In this document: in pieces, positions 35,801 through 47,349 of the stretch
Layout: each line of letters begins with the position of its first letter
Numbering within the stretch: the stretch's first letter is position 1
Source of the DNA: Cinnamomum chago
Taxonomy: Eukaryota; Streptophyta; Magnoliopsida; Laurales; Lauraceae
DNA: 64,000 nt
Assembly: GCA_038049695.1 (NCBI GenBank)
Contig: CP142456.1
Span: 44,310,001 to 44,374,000 of the forward strand
Direction: 5' to 3'
Notes under the pieces: model-generated
What the model was told of the DNA's origin: nothing
Seen by the model: only the letters and a program-made list of their open reading frames with translations
Databases searched by the model: none
Program-made: the position numbers and the translations under genes

Positions 35801-36906
35801 AAGTTCCTTCGTCTTCCTCAGGGCCAGAGCAGGAGATGCCAGCAGCCGATCCAGAAGTAGGGGCTTCTTCTACCAGTCCCGTCACGGCAGAGGCGGGACT
35901 TTGTGGTGATATTGCTTCTTCAGTGGCTCCGATTGGAAAGAGCCTTTTGATTTCTTCTCCACCACGGCCTGACATGGGCAGTCAGCCAATAGAGCGTGAT
36001 GAATCTCCATCCGGACCATCCCTTCAATATGCAAAGAAGGTGTTGAAGAGTGTGCTGAGCTCATGGGTTGAAACTCTCTCTTCTGGCCATTTGGAAGCTG
36101 GTTTTGGCATGGTCAAGCATGTACAGGATATCCTTGCTGACGGTGCAGAGGTCGGTCTGGACATTGCAAGTGCCAAGGCCTTTGTTGATGAAGTCATTGC
36201 TTTAGGCGACAAATGGACTGAGACCAAGAATTTCCCAAGTGGTGACTTCTTCAATGAGATGTTTTTGCAGCCATCTGGTAAGATCAAATCTGAAATGGAT
36301 GAGATCTCACGGGCTCGGAAGCAATTCGTTCGGGAGAGGAACGTTACCGAGTTGGCTATCATCGAGCTAACACAGGACCTGCGCCGTCTTGATAGGGAGG
36401 TCACAGAAGCTAGGCAGCGCCTTGAGCATTTGCAAGAACAAAGTGCTGCCAAATGGACTGCCATTGTAGAAGCCCATGCTAAAGAGGGAACTCTGATTCG
36501 CCAAGTTGAAGAAGCCGGTAGCAGCCTTCAGAGAAAGACTCAGGAGTATGAGCAGTGGCAAATTCTCTGGGAAGAGCTTCCTCGTGCCGAAGATGGGTCG
36601 CGGCGTTCTGCCGTATTTTATGGCAAGATCTTGAAGAAGCGCGGCCTGGAAGCTTTAGAGGCTAAGGCCAAGAGTCTGCTTGAGGAGCTGGATCTTTGGT
36701 TGAAGACCATGCTAGACTAAGCTCTTGATTTATAACAAACTCTTTTCTTCTTTTCTCTCTTCCTTTTTTTTTTGGTACCTCTATGTAAAACATTTTTTTG
36801 GTACTCTGTGTACCTTTTACTTAAATTCTTTTTGATGAAAATAAGCAAAGGTTGGATGAGAATGTTTGTTTGAAAATTTTGATCAAAAGGTTATCATTTT
36901 GTGAAA

Positions 36907-37690
36907 ATCTTTTGTCAAAAGGGTTGTTTTGGCATGAAAGCCAGATTTTGTGGCAAAAGCCAGGGTTTTTTTTTTTGTGTGGTTTGAAAGCCGAATTTCG
37001 AGATGGCATGAAAGCCGAAATTTGGGTTTATGGCATGAGAGCCAAAATTTTGGATGGCTTGGAAGCCGAAATTTTGAGGTGGCATGAAAGCCGATTTTGG
37101 GTTTATGGCATGAGAGCCAAAATTTTGGATGGCGTGGAAGCCGAAATTTTGAGTTGGCATGAAAGCCGATTTTGGTGGCGTGAAAGCCAAATTTTGGGAT
37201 GGCATGAGAGCCAAAAATTTGAGATGGCATGAAAGCCGAATTTTGAGGTGGCATGAAAGTCGATTTTTTTTTTGGTGGCATGAAAGCCGGTTTTTGTGGC
37301 GTAAAAGCCGATTTTTTTTAAATGGCATGAAAGCCGAGTTTGAGATGGCATGGGAGCCAAAGATTTTTTGTGGCATGAGAGCCAAGATTTGGTTTGTGGC
37401 ATGAAAGCCGGTTTTTTTTTTGGTGTAAGAACCAAATTTTGTTTTTGGCATGAAAGCCGAGATTTCTTTTTTTGGCATGAAAGCCAGATTTTTTGTTTTT
37501 GGCATGAAAGCCAATTTTTTTTTTTTTGAAAACCGAGTTTTGTTTTGTTGGCATGGAAGCCGAATTTTGATTTCTGGCATAAAAGCCGAGTTTTTGGCGT
37601 GAAAGCCAGGTTTTTGGTTTTTTTTGCGTAAAAGCCGGATTTTTGGCATGGAAGCCGGGTTTTTTGGCGTGAAAGCCAGGTTTTTGGTTT
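36907..37690. repeat. GGCATGAAAGCC-type repeat array between convergent genes (B)
   Basis: More than 20 degenerate units of TGGCATGAAAGCCGAATTTT, spaced roughly 20-35 bp, fill the start of the gap between the antisense gene stop (36720) and the integrase stop (38473). Long open frames on the minus strand (for example 36915-37694) arise from the repeat, have Met/Phe/Lys-rich low complexity, and are not supported as genes. Confidence 0.8.
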
Positions 37691-37696
37691 TCAAAA

Positions 37697-38110
37697 ATGC
37701 AAGTATCGACTAAAAGTCGCCTCCCTGCTGAATGGTATTGCAAGTATCGATGGAATGTCGCCTCCTTGCTCATTCGGTTGCGAGTATCGATGGAATGTCG
37801 CTTCCTCGTGGAGTTTGGTGCAAGTATCGATGGGATGTCGCTTCCTTGCTTTTGTCTTCAAAAAATTTTGTTTTGTGGGTATCGATGGAATGTCGCTTCC
37901 CCACGATTTTTGAATTTTGAGGTTTTTTCGAACCTTTGTTTTGTTTTTTGTTTGTTTTGAAATTTGGGTTGTGGATATCAACTGGAATGTTGCGTCCCCA
38001 CGATTTTTGAAATTTTGGGGTTTTGGAAGTATCGAATGGGGTTCGCATCCTTCCGATTTTGGGTTTTTCAAGTATCGACTGAACGTCGCTTCCCTGCGGT
38101 TTTTGAAAAA
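37697..38110. repeat. AAGTATCGATGGAATGTCGC repeat array (B)
   Basis: Seven or eight units containing GTATCGAYNGAANGTCGC, 45-65 bp apart, follow the previous array. Between 38110 and 38473 lie T-rich non-repeated sequence and the 3' end region of pol. The same order of arrays exists in A. Confidence 0.8.
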
Positions 38111-38472
38111 CCATTTTTTTTGTTTAAAGACACGAGGGTCGTAAATTTTGACTTAAAACCATTTTGGTGGTAAAAGTCGGGGTGGACTAGGGCTGAAATC
38201 CCTAGGTCCTGATTTTGTTTCAAACCATGAATTTTGGGTTCAAGGATCAAAAATTTTGGTCAAGTTTGGGAAGAGGCTCCTAAACTTGGATTTTTGGATT
38301 TGCTTTTTTTTTTTTTTAACATTGAAACGATGAAAGAAACATTGTTTTGAGGGTTTTTTTTAGAAATTTCAACAAGAGGATGAAAATTCCAAAAGGAGTG
38401 GGTTTGACAAGCAGATACCTAGGAATAGGCTTTGGCTGTGCAAGCGTCGCTCTGACCCGATGGAAGAAGCCT

Positions 38473-41217
38473 TCAAGGGTAGTACCGCTTCAAGAACTTT
38501 CCATTGATGGACAGCATACATCTGTCACCCTCCATGTTTAGAAGAGCGTATGCGCCGTTGGAGAAGACTTTGTCGATGACGAAAGGTCCCTCCCATTTTG
38601 GGTCAAATTTGCCTTTGGATTTGTTGGCAAAAACCATTGGTCTTTTTACTGTAAGAACCAAGTCTCCCTTTTTGTAGGCGCGTTGCCTGACCTTCTTGTC
38701 AAAAGATCCTGCCATGCGTGCTTGGTAGAGTTCAATGCTTTGTAGAGCTTCGAACCGTCTCTCATCGAGGTTATCCAGCTCTTGGAGTCTCAATTTGACA
38801 TTACTTTCTTGCGTCATGTCATTTTGCAGAGATACCCTTAAGGAAGGAATTTGAACTTCCAAAGGGACAACAGCTTCGCATCCATAGACCAAGGAGAATG
38901 GTGTACTATGGGTTGGTCCTCGAACGGTGGTTCGATAGGCCCACAAAGCTTCAGGCAGTTTGTCGCTCCAATCTCTTTTGTGACTAGAGACCATTTTCTT
39001 GAGGATTTTGCAGAGCGTTTTGTTGAAAGCTTCTGCTAGTCCATTCGCTGCCGGATTGTACGGAGTTGAAGGACAACTTTGGATTTTGTATTTGTCACAG
39101 AACCTGTAGAATCGGTGATCGCGGAACTGCGTTCCGTTATCATGGACGAATCTTTTAGGTATGCCGAAGCGACAAATGATGTTTGTGCGCAAGAACTGTA
39201 GGACTGATGAGGTCTTCATTTTACTAAGCGCGAATGCTTCTGACCACTTGGAGAAATAATCCGTAGCGGCGAAGATGAAGCGATGACCTTTGCTTGATGG
39301 AGGGGAGATAGGACCTATGATGTCCATACCCCAGGCTTCAAAAGGCCATGAGATTGCTGTAGGATGTAGCCATTCCGGAGGCATGTGGACATAATCTCCA
39401 TGAACTTGGCATTGTTGGCAGCGCTTAGCAAATTGCATTGCATCAGCCACCATGGTAGGTCAATAATAACCTAACCTTTTTATCTGATCGTAGAGCTTAG
39501 GCCCAGCTTGATGGGCTCCACAAAGACCAGCATGTACTTCTTTGAGTGTTTCCTCAGCCTCTTGTTGTGACAAGCAGCGTAGAAGTACTCCATTGTAGGA
39601 TTTCCTATAAAGCATTTTTGAAGGAATATCCAAATAAAAGTTTGGGGTTCGTCTTTGGATGCTTACCCGTTCTTTTGGATCTTCAGGTAGGATTCCGAAC
39701 ATTATGTAATCAATGAACGGATCCTTCCAGTCGCCGATCACAGGTTTAAGGACGGAGATCCGACTTCCAACCACTTGGTGGCATTCAGCAACTGCTTGAT
39801 GTGTGTTGAGAGGAGGGAGAATCCTTTTTTGACACACTGTAACTTGCATGTTTTCCCCTTCTTGGATTGCCATAGACGCAACAAGTCCAGCCAGGGCATC
39901 TGCAAGAATGTTTCCACCTCTGAGGATGTGGGTGATGTGACAGATGTCGAACTTTTGTCGAAGCTATTGTGCCTTGTTGTAGTAAGGCAACAGATCGGGC
40001 TTCCTGACTTCAAATTTCTGATTCATCTGGTTGACGATCAGTTGAGAGTCTCCAAAAGCTTCCAGCATAGTGATGCCGGATTCGAGGGCGAGTTCCAATC
40101 CTATGATCAGGGCTTGGTACTCAGCTGCATTGTTTGAACATGGTTCCAGTTGCGAGAATGCATGCGGAATCATGTATTTATCGGGACTAACAAAGAGAAT
40201 GCCAATTCCCGATATTTGATTTCCCTTTTCATTTGTCCTGGTTGCGCCATCGATGTACATGTGCCAGGAAGCATTTGATAAGGAAGTCTCCACACTGTAG
40301 ACCGGTTCGTCTGGGAGGTCATCCCTGAGTGGAGAATCTTTAGGCAATGGATGCTCCGCGAGGAAGTCTGCTAGAGCTTGGCCTTTGATTGCTTTTTGTG
40401 GTACATACCTAATGTCAAATTGTGACAGGAGGATGGACCATTTTACTAGTCGGGCATTGAGAGAACCTGCTTTTGTGACAAGGACCTTTAGGAGGTTGAT
40501 CCTCGAAATCAGGTACACTGTGTTGGCTAGCAGGTAGTGACACAGTTTTTGTATGGCGAACATCACTGCCAAGCATTCTTTTTCGACTGGGGAGTAGCGA
40601 TGCTCTGCACCTACCAACATGCGGCTAAGGTAATATAGAGGAACTTCTTTTCTTCTTTTCCCTCGTCATTCTTTTGTGCGAGTAGAGCGCCTAAAGAACA
40701 GTCAAGGGCTCTTGTGTACAAGAGGAATGATTTTCCAGTTGTGGGGGCAGCCAACACTGGAGGTTTAGTCAGGTATGACTTGATGTCCGGGAACGCGGCT
40801 TCACATTCAGCATCCCAGACAAAATCGACACCTTTCTTCATTAACCGAGAGAATGGACGGCACTTCCTTGATAGGTTGGAGATGAACCGTCGAATGTATG
40901 CCAATCTTCCTTGGAGCCCTTTTAATTGTCTTAGGGTTCTTGGAGATGGCATTTCTAGGATAGCCTTGACTTTGGTGGGTACAAGCTCTATGCCATCTTT
41001 CCGTATTATGAATCCGATAAACTTACCCGATGAAACACCGAAGAAGCATTTGAGGGGATTCATTCACAGTTTGTGTTTGCGAAGTCGGAGGAAGACTTCT
41101 CGAAGATCTTTGAGATGGTCTTCTTTTCTTTTGCTTTTGACGGCGAGATCGTCGACATAACATTCGACCGTCTTGTGCTGCATATCTTGGAATATCTTCA
41201 TCATGGCCCTCTGATAT
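38473..41217 (-). pseudogene. B pol, C-terminal part: RT end, RNase H, aRH, integrase
   Basis: Reading leftward from 41217: RT with YVDDLAVKSK (near 41155), RNase H, a second archaeal-type RNase H (WHMYIDGATR ... NNAAEYQALIIGLELALE, near 40260-40080), the integrase zinc domain, and an integrase core with WGMDIIGPI, VHDNGTQF and NGLAEAFNKTL. A GPF module (KWEGPFVIDKVFSNGAY) ends it; the stop is at 38473. Breaks: TGA in KL*MNP (near 41064), an 8-bp duplication near 40650 that shifts frame, TAG at 39964 and TGA at 39460. The other half of this gene is at 62112-63635, displaced by A. Confidence 0.85.
41213..41217. repeat. Target-site duplication of A, left copy
   Basis: GATAT precedes the LTR start TGATGG at 41218; the partner copy is at 62112-62116. 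Removing A and one copy rebuilds the RT sequence CTCTGATATGTAGCGCC as found in A itself near 50980. Confidence 0.95.
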
Positions 41218-43711
41218 TGATGGTCCCGGCTTTTGTCTTTTTCCAAAGCTGCCTCCGCCCCGGGGCTGACGGGGTATGGTGGAGGGAAAAAGGAAAAGCG
41301 GGCATCAGTTTTTTTGTACGGGTATGCCAATTTCTCTTTAATACTTGGAATTTAGAAATGGTGATCCGGAGATCCACCTTCACAAGTAAAAAGGGAAATG
41401 AAACTTTTTTCTAGTTTTCCATTGCATACATATTTTAATAAAAGAGACAGTTTTGTTTGAATGCCGTGAAAGGCGTTTTTGTGCCGTAGAAGGCGGTTTG
41501 GTGCCGTTGGAGTCGATTTTGCCATGAAAGGCGATTTACAAATCTTATCAATAATGAAAGACAAGAGATGTGATTTTTTGTCTCTTTAGAAAAAATACAA
41601 TTTACAACAGAAAAGTAAGAAAAAGGAATCTAACTTCTCAAGCAATTGTGGGAGGGCTCGTTCAGATCGATGGTCGCGAGTCATGTATGGGCTCCGCCAT
41701 CGTCCTTCAGATGAGAACATAGTGCTTGATTTCTTGGCTTGGCTCCAACCTCAGATTTTTAGAGGATAAGGACCAAGGTAAGGTCGTATATCCGGTAAAA
41801 AGCTAAGTAGACGGGCTGAAAAGCCGCATCTAGCCATGTTGGATAGAAGGAGAGGTGGTCTTTGGGGGGGGTGGCCCCCCAAGGGGCTTCAATCACCTTG
41901 TTGAACTTGTTGCAGCAGAGTTTTCTTGAAGGAGCAGGGTTGTAGGGATTTCTCCAAGGGTTTTTGAATGATTTTCTGGCGATTTTTCCGGATCCTTCTG
42001 TGTGTGTTCCCCCTCTTGGAATGCTTGGAGAGGACTCCTATTTATAGGCCTTTTGGTAGCCTTTAGGAGTGATTTATGAGCCTTTATGGTAATAAAGCTC
42101 ATTAAGGGAGGAGTTACGAGTTTAATTGCTTTTTGTTTTGTAACTCCTAACCCTTGGATTTCATTGGCCGAAGGAGAGTCATGGGCATTTAATCGCCTTT
42201 AATCTCCATTATGTTAGGAGTTTCATGGCTTGAATGCCATGATTGCTTGGACTTGTAACTCCTGAACGGAGGCTTCTGATTGGGCCGTTCAAGATAATGG
42301 GTTAATGACCGCATTAACTTGCCATAAACGGGCCAATTGATTGCACTAAGTGGCCACCTTGGTAGCTGAAGAGTCGCGGGCCATGTTGCGTCTCTTGGAA
42401 TTCCCTTTGCGATGATCATCGATGGATCCTTATGTAAATCAACATCAGATGATCATGTAGTTTCAGACATTGGTTGATACCAGCGGGCCGACAGCATCTG
42501 TCCAGTCGATTTCGCGATCGGGCGGGCAGAAAGTGCACTTTTTGGTTGTTCAGCTGGCGATCAACGAAGTTTTTGAAGTTCTTGGAAGGATTGCTGTGAT
42601 CTTGGCGAATATCGGCGAATTTGGAGCCTCAAAAGTCTGAATCTGGAAAAATCACAGGGACAGAACAACTCGTCTCGCGAAAACGGACGAAACGGGGGGT
42701 CCCGGGGCGAAATCGGCGCCCCGGACCTCCCAGGGTCGCCGGCCCCATGGTCTCCGGCGACCATGGGCCATGGTCGCCGGCGACCATGGCCCAGGGTCGC
42801 AGGCCTGGCCCAGGGTCGCGGGGCTCTGCGACCCTGGGGGGAAAATTGCTTCCCGGGGCCCGTTTCTGGCCGTTTTTCGTCGTTTTTCGCTTCCGTTTTT
42901 TTTTGTTTGTTTTCTATGACATTTCTCCACATTTTTGGCTTGATTTCCCTCTGAAAAACATGATGAGAATCCTTGCAAATTGGTTTGCAAAGTTTCTGAT
43001 TTTCCGGGAAAAGCCGAGCGCAGAACTGCTGATTTTCCGCCAGAAGCTGAAACAGGGTCAAACGATGTCGGAATGACCTGAAATTTGAGGTGAAGCTTCT
43101 TGAGCATTAAATAAGACCAACCATGGGCTTTAGTTTGAGTTTTGAAGCCGTTTTGGATCATGCAAATGCTTGCCTTTGATTTCACCGCGAGGGAAATGTC
43201 GAGCTTTGACTTTCGGTCAAACGATATCCGATTGACCTGAAATTCGACGTGTGACTCCCTCATCAGTAGATAAGACCAACCATAGGCTTTCGTTTGAGTT
43301 TTGAAGCCGTTTGGGGCCATGCAAACGCTTGCCTTTGTTTCTCCTGCGAGAGAGATGCCGAGCTTTGACTTCTGGTCAAACGATGTCCGTTTGACCTGAA
43401 ATTCGACGAGGAGCCTATTGGAGTCATTTTGAGATGATCCGCAAGCTCCGAATTAGGTGCCATGGTCCCGGGGTGGTCCGCCGCCGGGAGCTGCTGCTTA
43501 GCTGTTGGAGAAGTGAAGCTAGGCCAAATAATGTCGGAATGGCCTGAAACTTCATGTGTACCTCTCTTTTGGTTGTTTTGAATGACCTTGCAGTTTTTGT
43601 TTGATTCTGACAAGATCTGATGCTTGAAGTGGCGCCTACCTATTTTTGGTAGGATGCGGCTCCATGTAGCTTTTGGTGTGAAGAGGCAAAGTGACATTTT
43701 TGGTGTCAACA
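41218..43711 (-). mobile_element. A 3' LTR
   Basis: Spans TGATGGTCCC to GGTGTCAACA in plus coordinates. Minus-strand TATAAATA is at 42046-42039, so U3 is about 43711-42050. A GC-rich palindrome zone lies at 42720-42842 and a G/C-run hairpin (GGGGGGGTGGCCCCCC) near 41863-41880. Short open frames on both strands, such as 42652-43320 or 42561-43061, are conserved in the 5' LTR simply because the LTRs are copies. Confidence 0.92.
42720..42842. repeat. GC-rich palindromes in U3 of A (3' LTR copy)
   Basis: A perfect 28-bp palindrome (42765-42792, centre TCGCCGGCGA) sits among repeats of CCAGGGTCGC and CCATGGTC. The 5' LTR copy (61165-61192) has one mismatch (TCGCAGGCGA). The zone is about 700 bp upstream of the TATA box on the element strand. 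Confidence 0.8.
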
Positions 43712-43725
43712 AATGCCCCCTCGAG
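43712..43725 (-). other. A polypurine tract
   Basis: CGAGGGGGCATT on the minus strand directly precedes the 3' LTR start TGTTGACACC, identical to B. Confidence 0.75.
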
Positions 43726-44399
43726 GTACAGCGACGATATAGCTTTTGCAGTCGATGTGCCTTGAAGAGAATCTTGAAGAAGAGCTTTGACTTGACCAAG
43801 AGTCTTTGAGCATTTTTTTTTTGATTGGGTAGCCTTTTGAGCTTCCAGGGGATTTTATGGTTGTGATAGGAATCATGCACCATTTTGAGGCAAAGTATTG
43901 AAGATGACATTGGGGATGCGGATTTGGATTTTTGTTTTGACCTTGAGTCCTAACAGGCTGTATGTGGCAAGTTAGGGGGTCGGATTTTGGTTTTGACCGT
44001 GTGACCCAACAAACTGTATGTGGAATGTTGGGGGGTCAGGTTTTGGTTTTTGATTTTGGTCTTGTGACCTAACAAGCTGTATGTGGAATGTTAGGGGACC
44101 GGTTTGATTTTTGGTGAAATGTCAATTTCAAGGTTTGGCTCAATTTGGCTCATGAGGTGAGATGGTTTTGGATCTTGGAAGCTCATGAGGCTTGGAATTT
44201 TGTATGGTCCAATCAACTCAAAAGAGAGGCATGGAACCATTTTTTTTGTATGCTCTTGGTAAGAGGAATTTTGACTAAAAGCCACTTTTAGTGCCTAGGT
44301 GGTCAAACCTGGCTCATATGGGCTAACCCATGGGACCTTAAGCTTTGAAGGATGGCTTAGATCTCATATGGTGTCATTTTCGTAAAGAATATCTAAAGA

Positions 44400-44672
44400 T
44401 ATCTCTTTTGGGTGGAGAATATCTAAAAATATCTTTACTTTGAGAGATTTTCTCAAGTTTCCTTGATTTTGGGAGAGATTCTCTCAAAATATCTTTCTTT
44501 GGGAGAGAATATCTCTCATTCCCTTTCTTTTTGGAGAGAATTTCTCAAAGAATCTTTGTTTTGGGAGAGAATATCCCAAGTTTCCTTTTCTTTTGGGAAG
44601 GTTGCTAATTTTTAGCCCTTACCTCCTTGCTTTTCTCTTGTTTCCTCTTTTGGTTTGCTCTCTTTTATAAAA
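44400..44672 (+). promoter_or_regulatory. Promoter of the A antisense gene
   Basis: TATAAAA at 44666-44672 lies 122 to 128 bp before the ATG at 44794. AAAATATCT evening-element motifs are at 44426-44434 and 44486-44494, as in B. The leader CAAGAGTTGCTCTAAGATC... is nearly identical to B. The 0.7 kb before this (43726-44400) holds diverged ~62-bp repeats and no gene. Confidence 0.55.
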
Positions 44673-44793
44673 GCAATTGAGGTGGGATCTCTTGCTCCTA
44701 TTGCTTTCTTTATGCAAAAGTCTTCAAGAGTTGCTCTAAGATCAAGAATCCTCCTTCTTCAAGAGTCTTCAAGTTCTTCTTTCTTCTCCATCC

Positions 44794-46473
44794 ATGGCTT
44801 CAAGTAAGTTTTTTATTTCTTTTTACAAGAAATTCCATGTAAAGAAAGTTTCATCATTTTTTTTGCTCTCTTTTTTTTTTTCTTTTTGCACGTGTTCTTT
44901 TCTTCTTCTTTTTTTACACGCCCTTTTCTTTTCTCTTTTTTTTTTCTTTCTTCTTTTTTTTTTCTTTTTTTTCTCTCTTTTTTTTTTTTTTTTTTTTTGC
45001 TGCTGTACGGACATGTCCGTACAGCTTGGGCCGTACGGCCATGTGGCCCATGGGCCACGGCCTGTGGGCCAGCCCATAGTTTTTTTTTTTTTTTTTTCTC
45101 TTTTTTTTTTTTTCTTTTTGCACGTTTTTTCTTTTTTTTTTTTTTTCGTGCTTCTCTTTTTTTTAGCAGAAGAGGAAGTCATGGCGATCCCTGATGTTGC
45201 AACCGATGAGAGGATGCCTGACCCTGTGGAGACGCCAGAAGATAAACCAAGGGACTCTGAAATGAATGCAGAATCTCCAACTGGTATTACTTTTTTCGCT
45301 TTCTTTTCTTCTTTTTTTTTGTCTGTGACTTGATTTGCTAACACACATTTTTTTGTATCAGCTGATTTATCACAGGATTCCGACGACTTTGAACCATCGA
45401 TGGACGCCAGTGTTGACGATACTTCCGATGAGTTCATGGAGAGGGAAAGCATTCCGCCAATCGTCGAAGAAGGTACTTTCATAGTAATAACCCTGATAGT
45501 GATTTTTAACAGGATCCTATTCGTACCTTTTTTTTTTTTTTTTGCAGATTTTGAAGTGAAGGAAGAGAGTCCATCGCTTCCTTCAGAGCTAGAGCCAGGG
45601 ATGCCAGAAGTTAATCCTCCAGCCAATTCTGACGCGGCAGAGGCAAGACCTCATGTTAAGATTCCTTCTCCAGCGGCCCCGATTGGAAAGTGTTCTGCTG
45701 TTACTCTTCCGATGGGACATGACTTGGGCAGCCAATCGTCAGAGAAGGGTGAGTCTTCATCTGACCCATCTCTTCAGTATGCGAAGAAGGTGGTGATGCG
45801 GGTTTTGAGTTCTTGGATTGAGATCCTCTTTTCTGGACACTTGGATGTTGCGCGTAGCAAGATTCCGCATGTGAAGGAGATTCTCAAAGATGCTGAGGAA
45901 GATATTGGTCTGGATGTTACGGACGCCCGGGCGATCGTTGATAGGATCATTGCATTAGGCGACAGGTGGTTTGAGACCATCAGCTATCCTGATGACCAGT
46001 TCTTCCAAGAGATGTTCTTGAATCCTGCTGAGAAGGCTCAATCAGAATTGAAAGAGACTGCACAGGGCAGGGAGCAGTTGGTTCGGGAGAGGAACCGAGC
46101 GGAGTTAGACATCATCAGGCTGCAGTATGACCTTAGCATCCTTGATGGAGAGGTTGAGGAGGCAAGGAAGCATCTCGAACACTTAAAAGCCCAAGTCGTC
46201 AGTACGTGGACTGCCATAACAGAGGCTCGTGACAGGGAGAGTGCTTTGATTTGCCAAGTTACAGAGGTCGATCAGATTCTCAATAGGAAGGCTAGAGAGA
46301 ATGAACGATGGCAGGCTGCTCGGGATAATCTTCCTGGTGTAGCAGAAGGGATGGAGCCTTCTCCAGCTACTCATGGCAGATTCTTGAAGAAGCGTGCCTT
46401 GGAGACTCTGACGGATGAAGCCAAGAGTTTGCTTGAGGAACTGAAAGCTTGGCTGGAGGGCATTTTTGGCTGA
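44794..46473 (+). CDS. Spliced antisense gene of A: PMD-less acidic coiled-coil protein (386 aa)
   Basis: Predicted exons: 44794-44803, 45170-45283, 45362-45472 and 45548-46473. All are GT-AG with phase-1 introns; the sum is 1161 bases, open to TGA at 46471. Compared with B, the large PMD exon is deleted together with parts of introns 1 and 2, so exon 1 (MAS) now splices to the acidic exon (KEEVMAIPDV). The protein has an acidic N-terminal third, a region like B exon 5 (SLQYAKKVVMRVLSSWIEIL) and a coiled coil at about residues 243-333 (QLVRERNRAELDIIRLQYDL). The function is unknown; dimerisation is likely from the coiled coil. Unlike gag-pol of A, it has no stop. The hybrid intron keeps the 24-bp palindrome. 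Confidence 0.65.
45002..45049 (+). repeat. Palindrome cluster in the hybrid intron (A)
   Basis: The same perfect 24-bp palindrome as in B (45002-45025), then GGCCGTACGGCC and GGCCCATGGGCC, between long T runs. The deletion that removed the PMD exon starts shortly after it. Confidence 0.8.
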
Positions 46474-46699
46474 GACCCCTCTTTCTCTCTTTTTATATAC
46501 CACATGTATTTTTTTTTGGTATACATTTTTGTAGTGCTTGTGAACACTTTTCTTTTCTTCTTCTTTTTTTTTGGTACCACATGTATTTTTTTTTTGGTAC
46601 TTTTTTTTTGTTTTCCCTACGCTCACTTAAATATTGTGATTAAAGTGATTGCTAAATGGGATGTGATCAAAAGTTTGTCATTTTGTGAGAAATCTTTTG

Positions 46700-47345
46700 A
46701 CAAATGATTGTTTTGGCATGGGAGCCAGTTTTTGAGACATGTTTTGGCATGGGAGCCAGATTTTGTTCACGGCATGAAAGCCAAATTTCGGGTGGCATCT
46801 ATAGCCGGATTTGGATGGCATCTATAGCCGGTTTGTTTTGAAAACCAGTTTGTTTTGAAAACCAGTTTGTTTTGTTGGCATGAAAGCCGGGTTTCTGTTT
46901 TGGTTGGCGTAAAAGCCAGGTTTTTTTTTTTGATGGCATGAAAGCCGAATTTTGAGGTGGCATGAAAGCCAAATTTGGGTTTATGGCATGAGAGCCAAAA
47001 TTTTTGAGATGGCATGAAAGCCAAGATTTGGTTTGTGGCATGAGAGCCAGTTTTGTTTTTGGTGTAAGAACCAGATTTTGTTTTTGGCATGAAAGCCGAA
47101 ATTTCTTTTTTTTTTGGCATGGAAGCCAGATTTTTTTGTTTTTGGCATGAAAGCCAGATTTTTTTTTTTTTGAAAACCGAGTTTTGTTTTGTTGGCATGG
47201 AAGCCGAATTTTGATTTTTTGCATGAAAGCCGGATTTTTGATTTTTTGGCATGAAAGCCGGATTTTTGATTTTTTGGCATGAAAGCCGGATTTTTGGCAT
47301 GGAAGCCGGGTTTTTTGGCGTGAAAGCCAGGTTTTTGGTTTTCAA
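46700..47345. repeat. GGCATGAAAGCC-type repeat array (A)
   Basis: Roughly 20 degenerate units of TTGGCATGAAAGCCGGATTTT follow the antisense gene. Minus-strand open frames (46767-47345, 46799-47224) come from the repeat and are not genes. Confidence 0.8.
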
Positions 47346-47349
47346 AAAT

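Larger units (their letters stand above)
31853..36720 (+). pseudogene. Spliced antisense gene of B: plant mobile domain plus coiled-coil protein
   Basis: Predicted exons: 31853-31862, 32862-35345, 35434-35547, 35597-35704 and 35783-36720. All junctions are GT-AG, all introns are phase 1, and the sum is 1218 codons including the stop. The N-terminus is Ser/Arg/Lys-rich (MASSSSRTNKGK). Residues about 220-490 resemble the plant mobile domain (aminotransferase-like PMD, known from MAIN/MAIL proteins and from transposons), with WSWESWTDH, FSLKELSAITGLPI and YLTYWLGEAVF. A Lys/Arg-rich stretch (KPARRKKRRRGQRR) could be a nuclear signal. Two acidic exons follow, then a coiled coil at about 1075-1165. 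Nonsense codons TAG 32945 (codon 32) and TAA 35237 (codon 796) break it. The role is unknown; Tat elements are known to carry extra ORFs of this kind. Confidence 0.75.

Noticed and set aside
36915..37694. Long minus-strand open frame of 259 residues, and similar frames at 46767-47345
   Set aside because: They arise from the GGCATGAAAGCC repeat, have low complexity, overlap other frames equally open, and differ between A and B by repeat number.
42561..43320. LTR open frames (166 and 222 residues) conserved in both LTRs of A
   Set aside because: Conservation follows from LTR duplication; the frames have no known domain and cross the palindrome zone.
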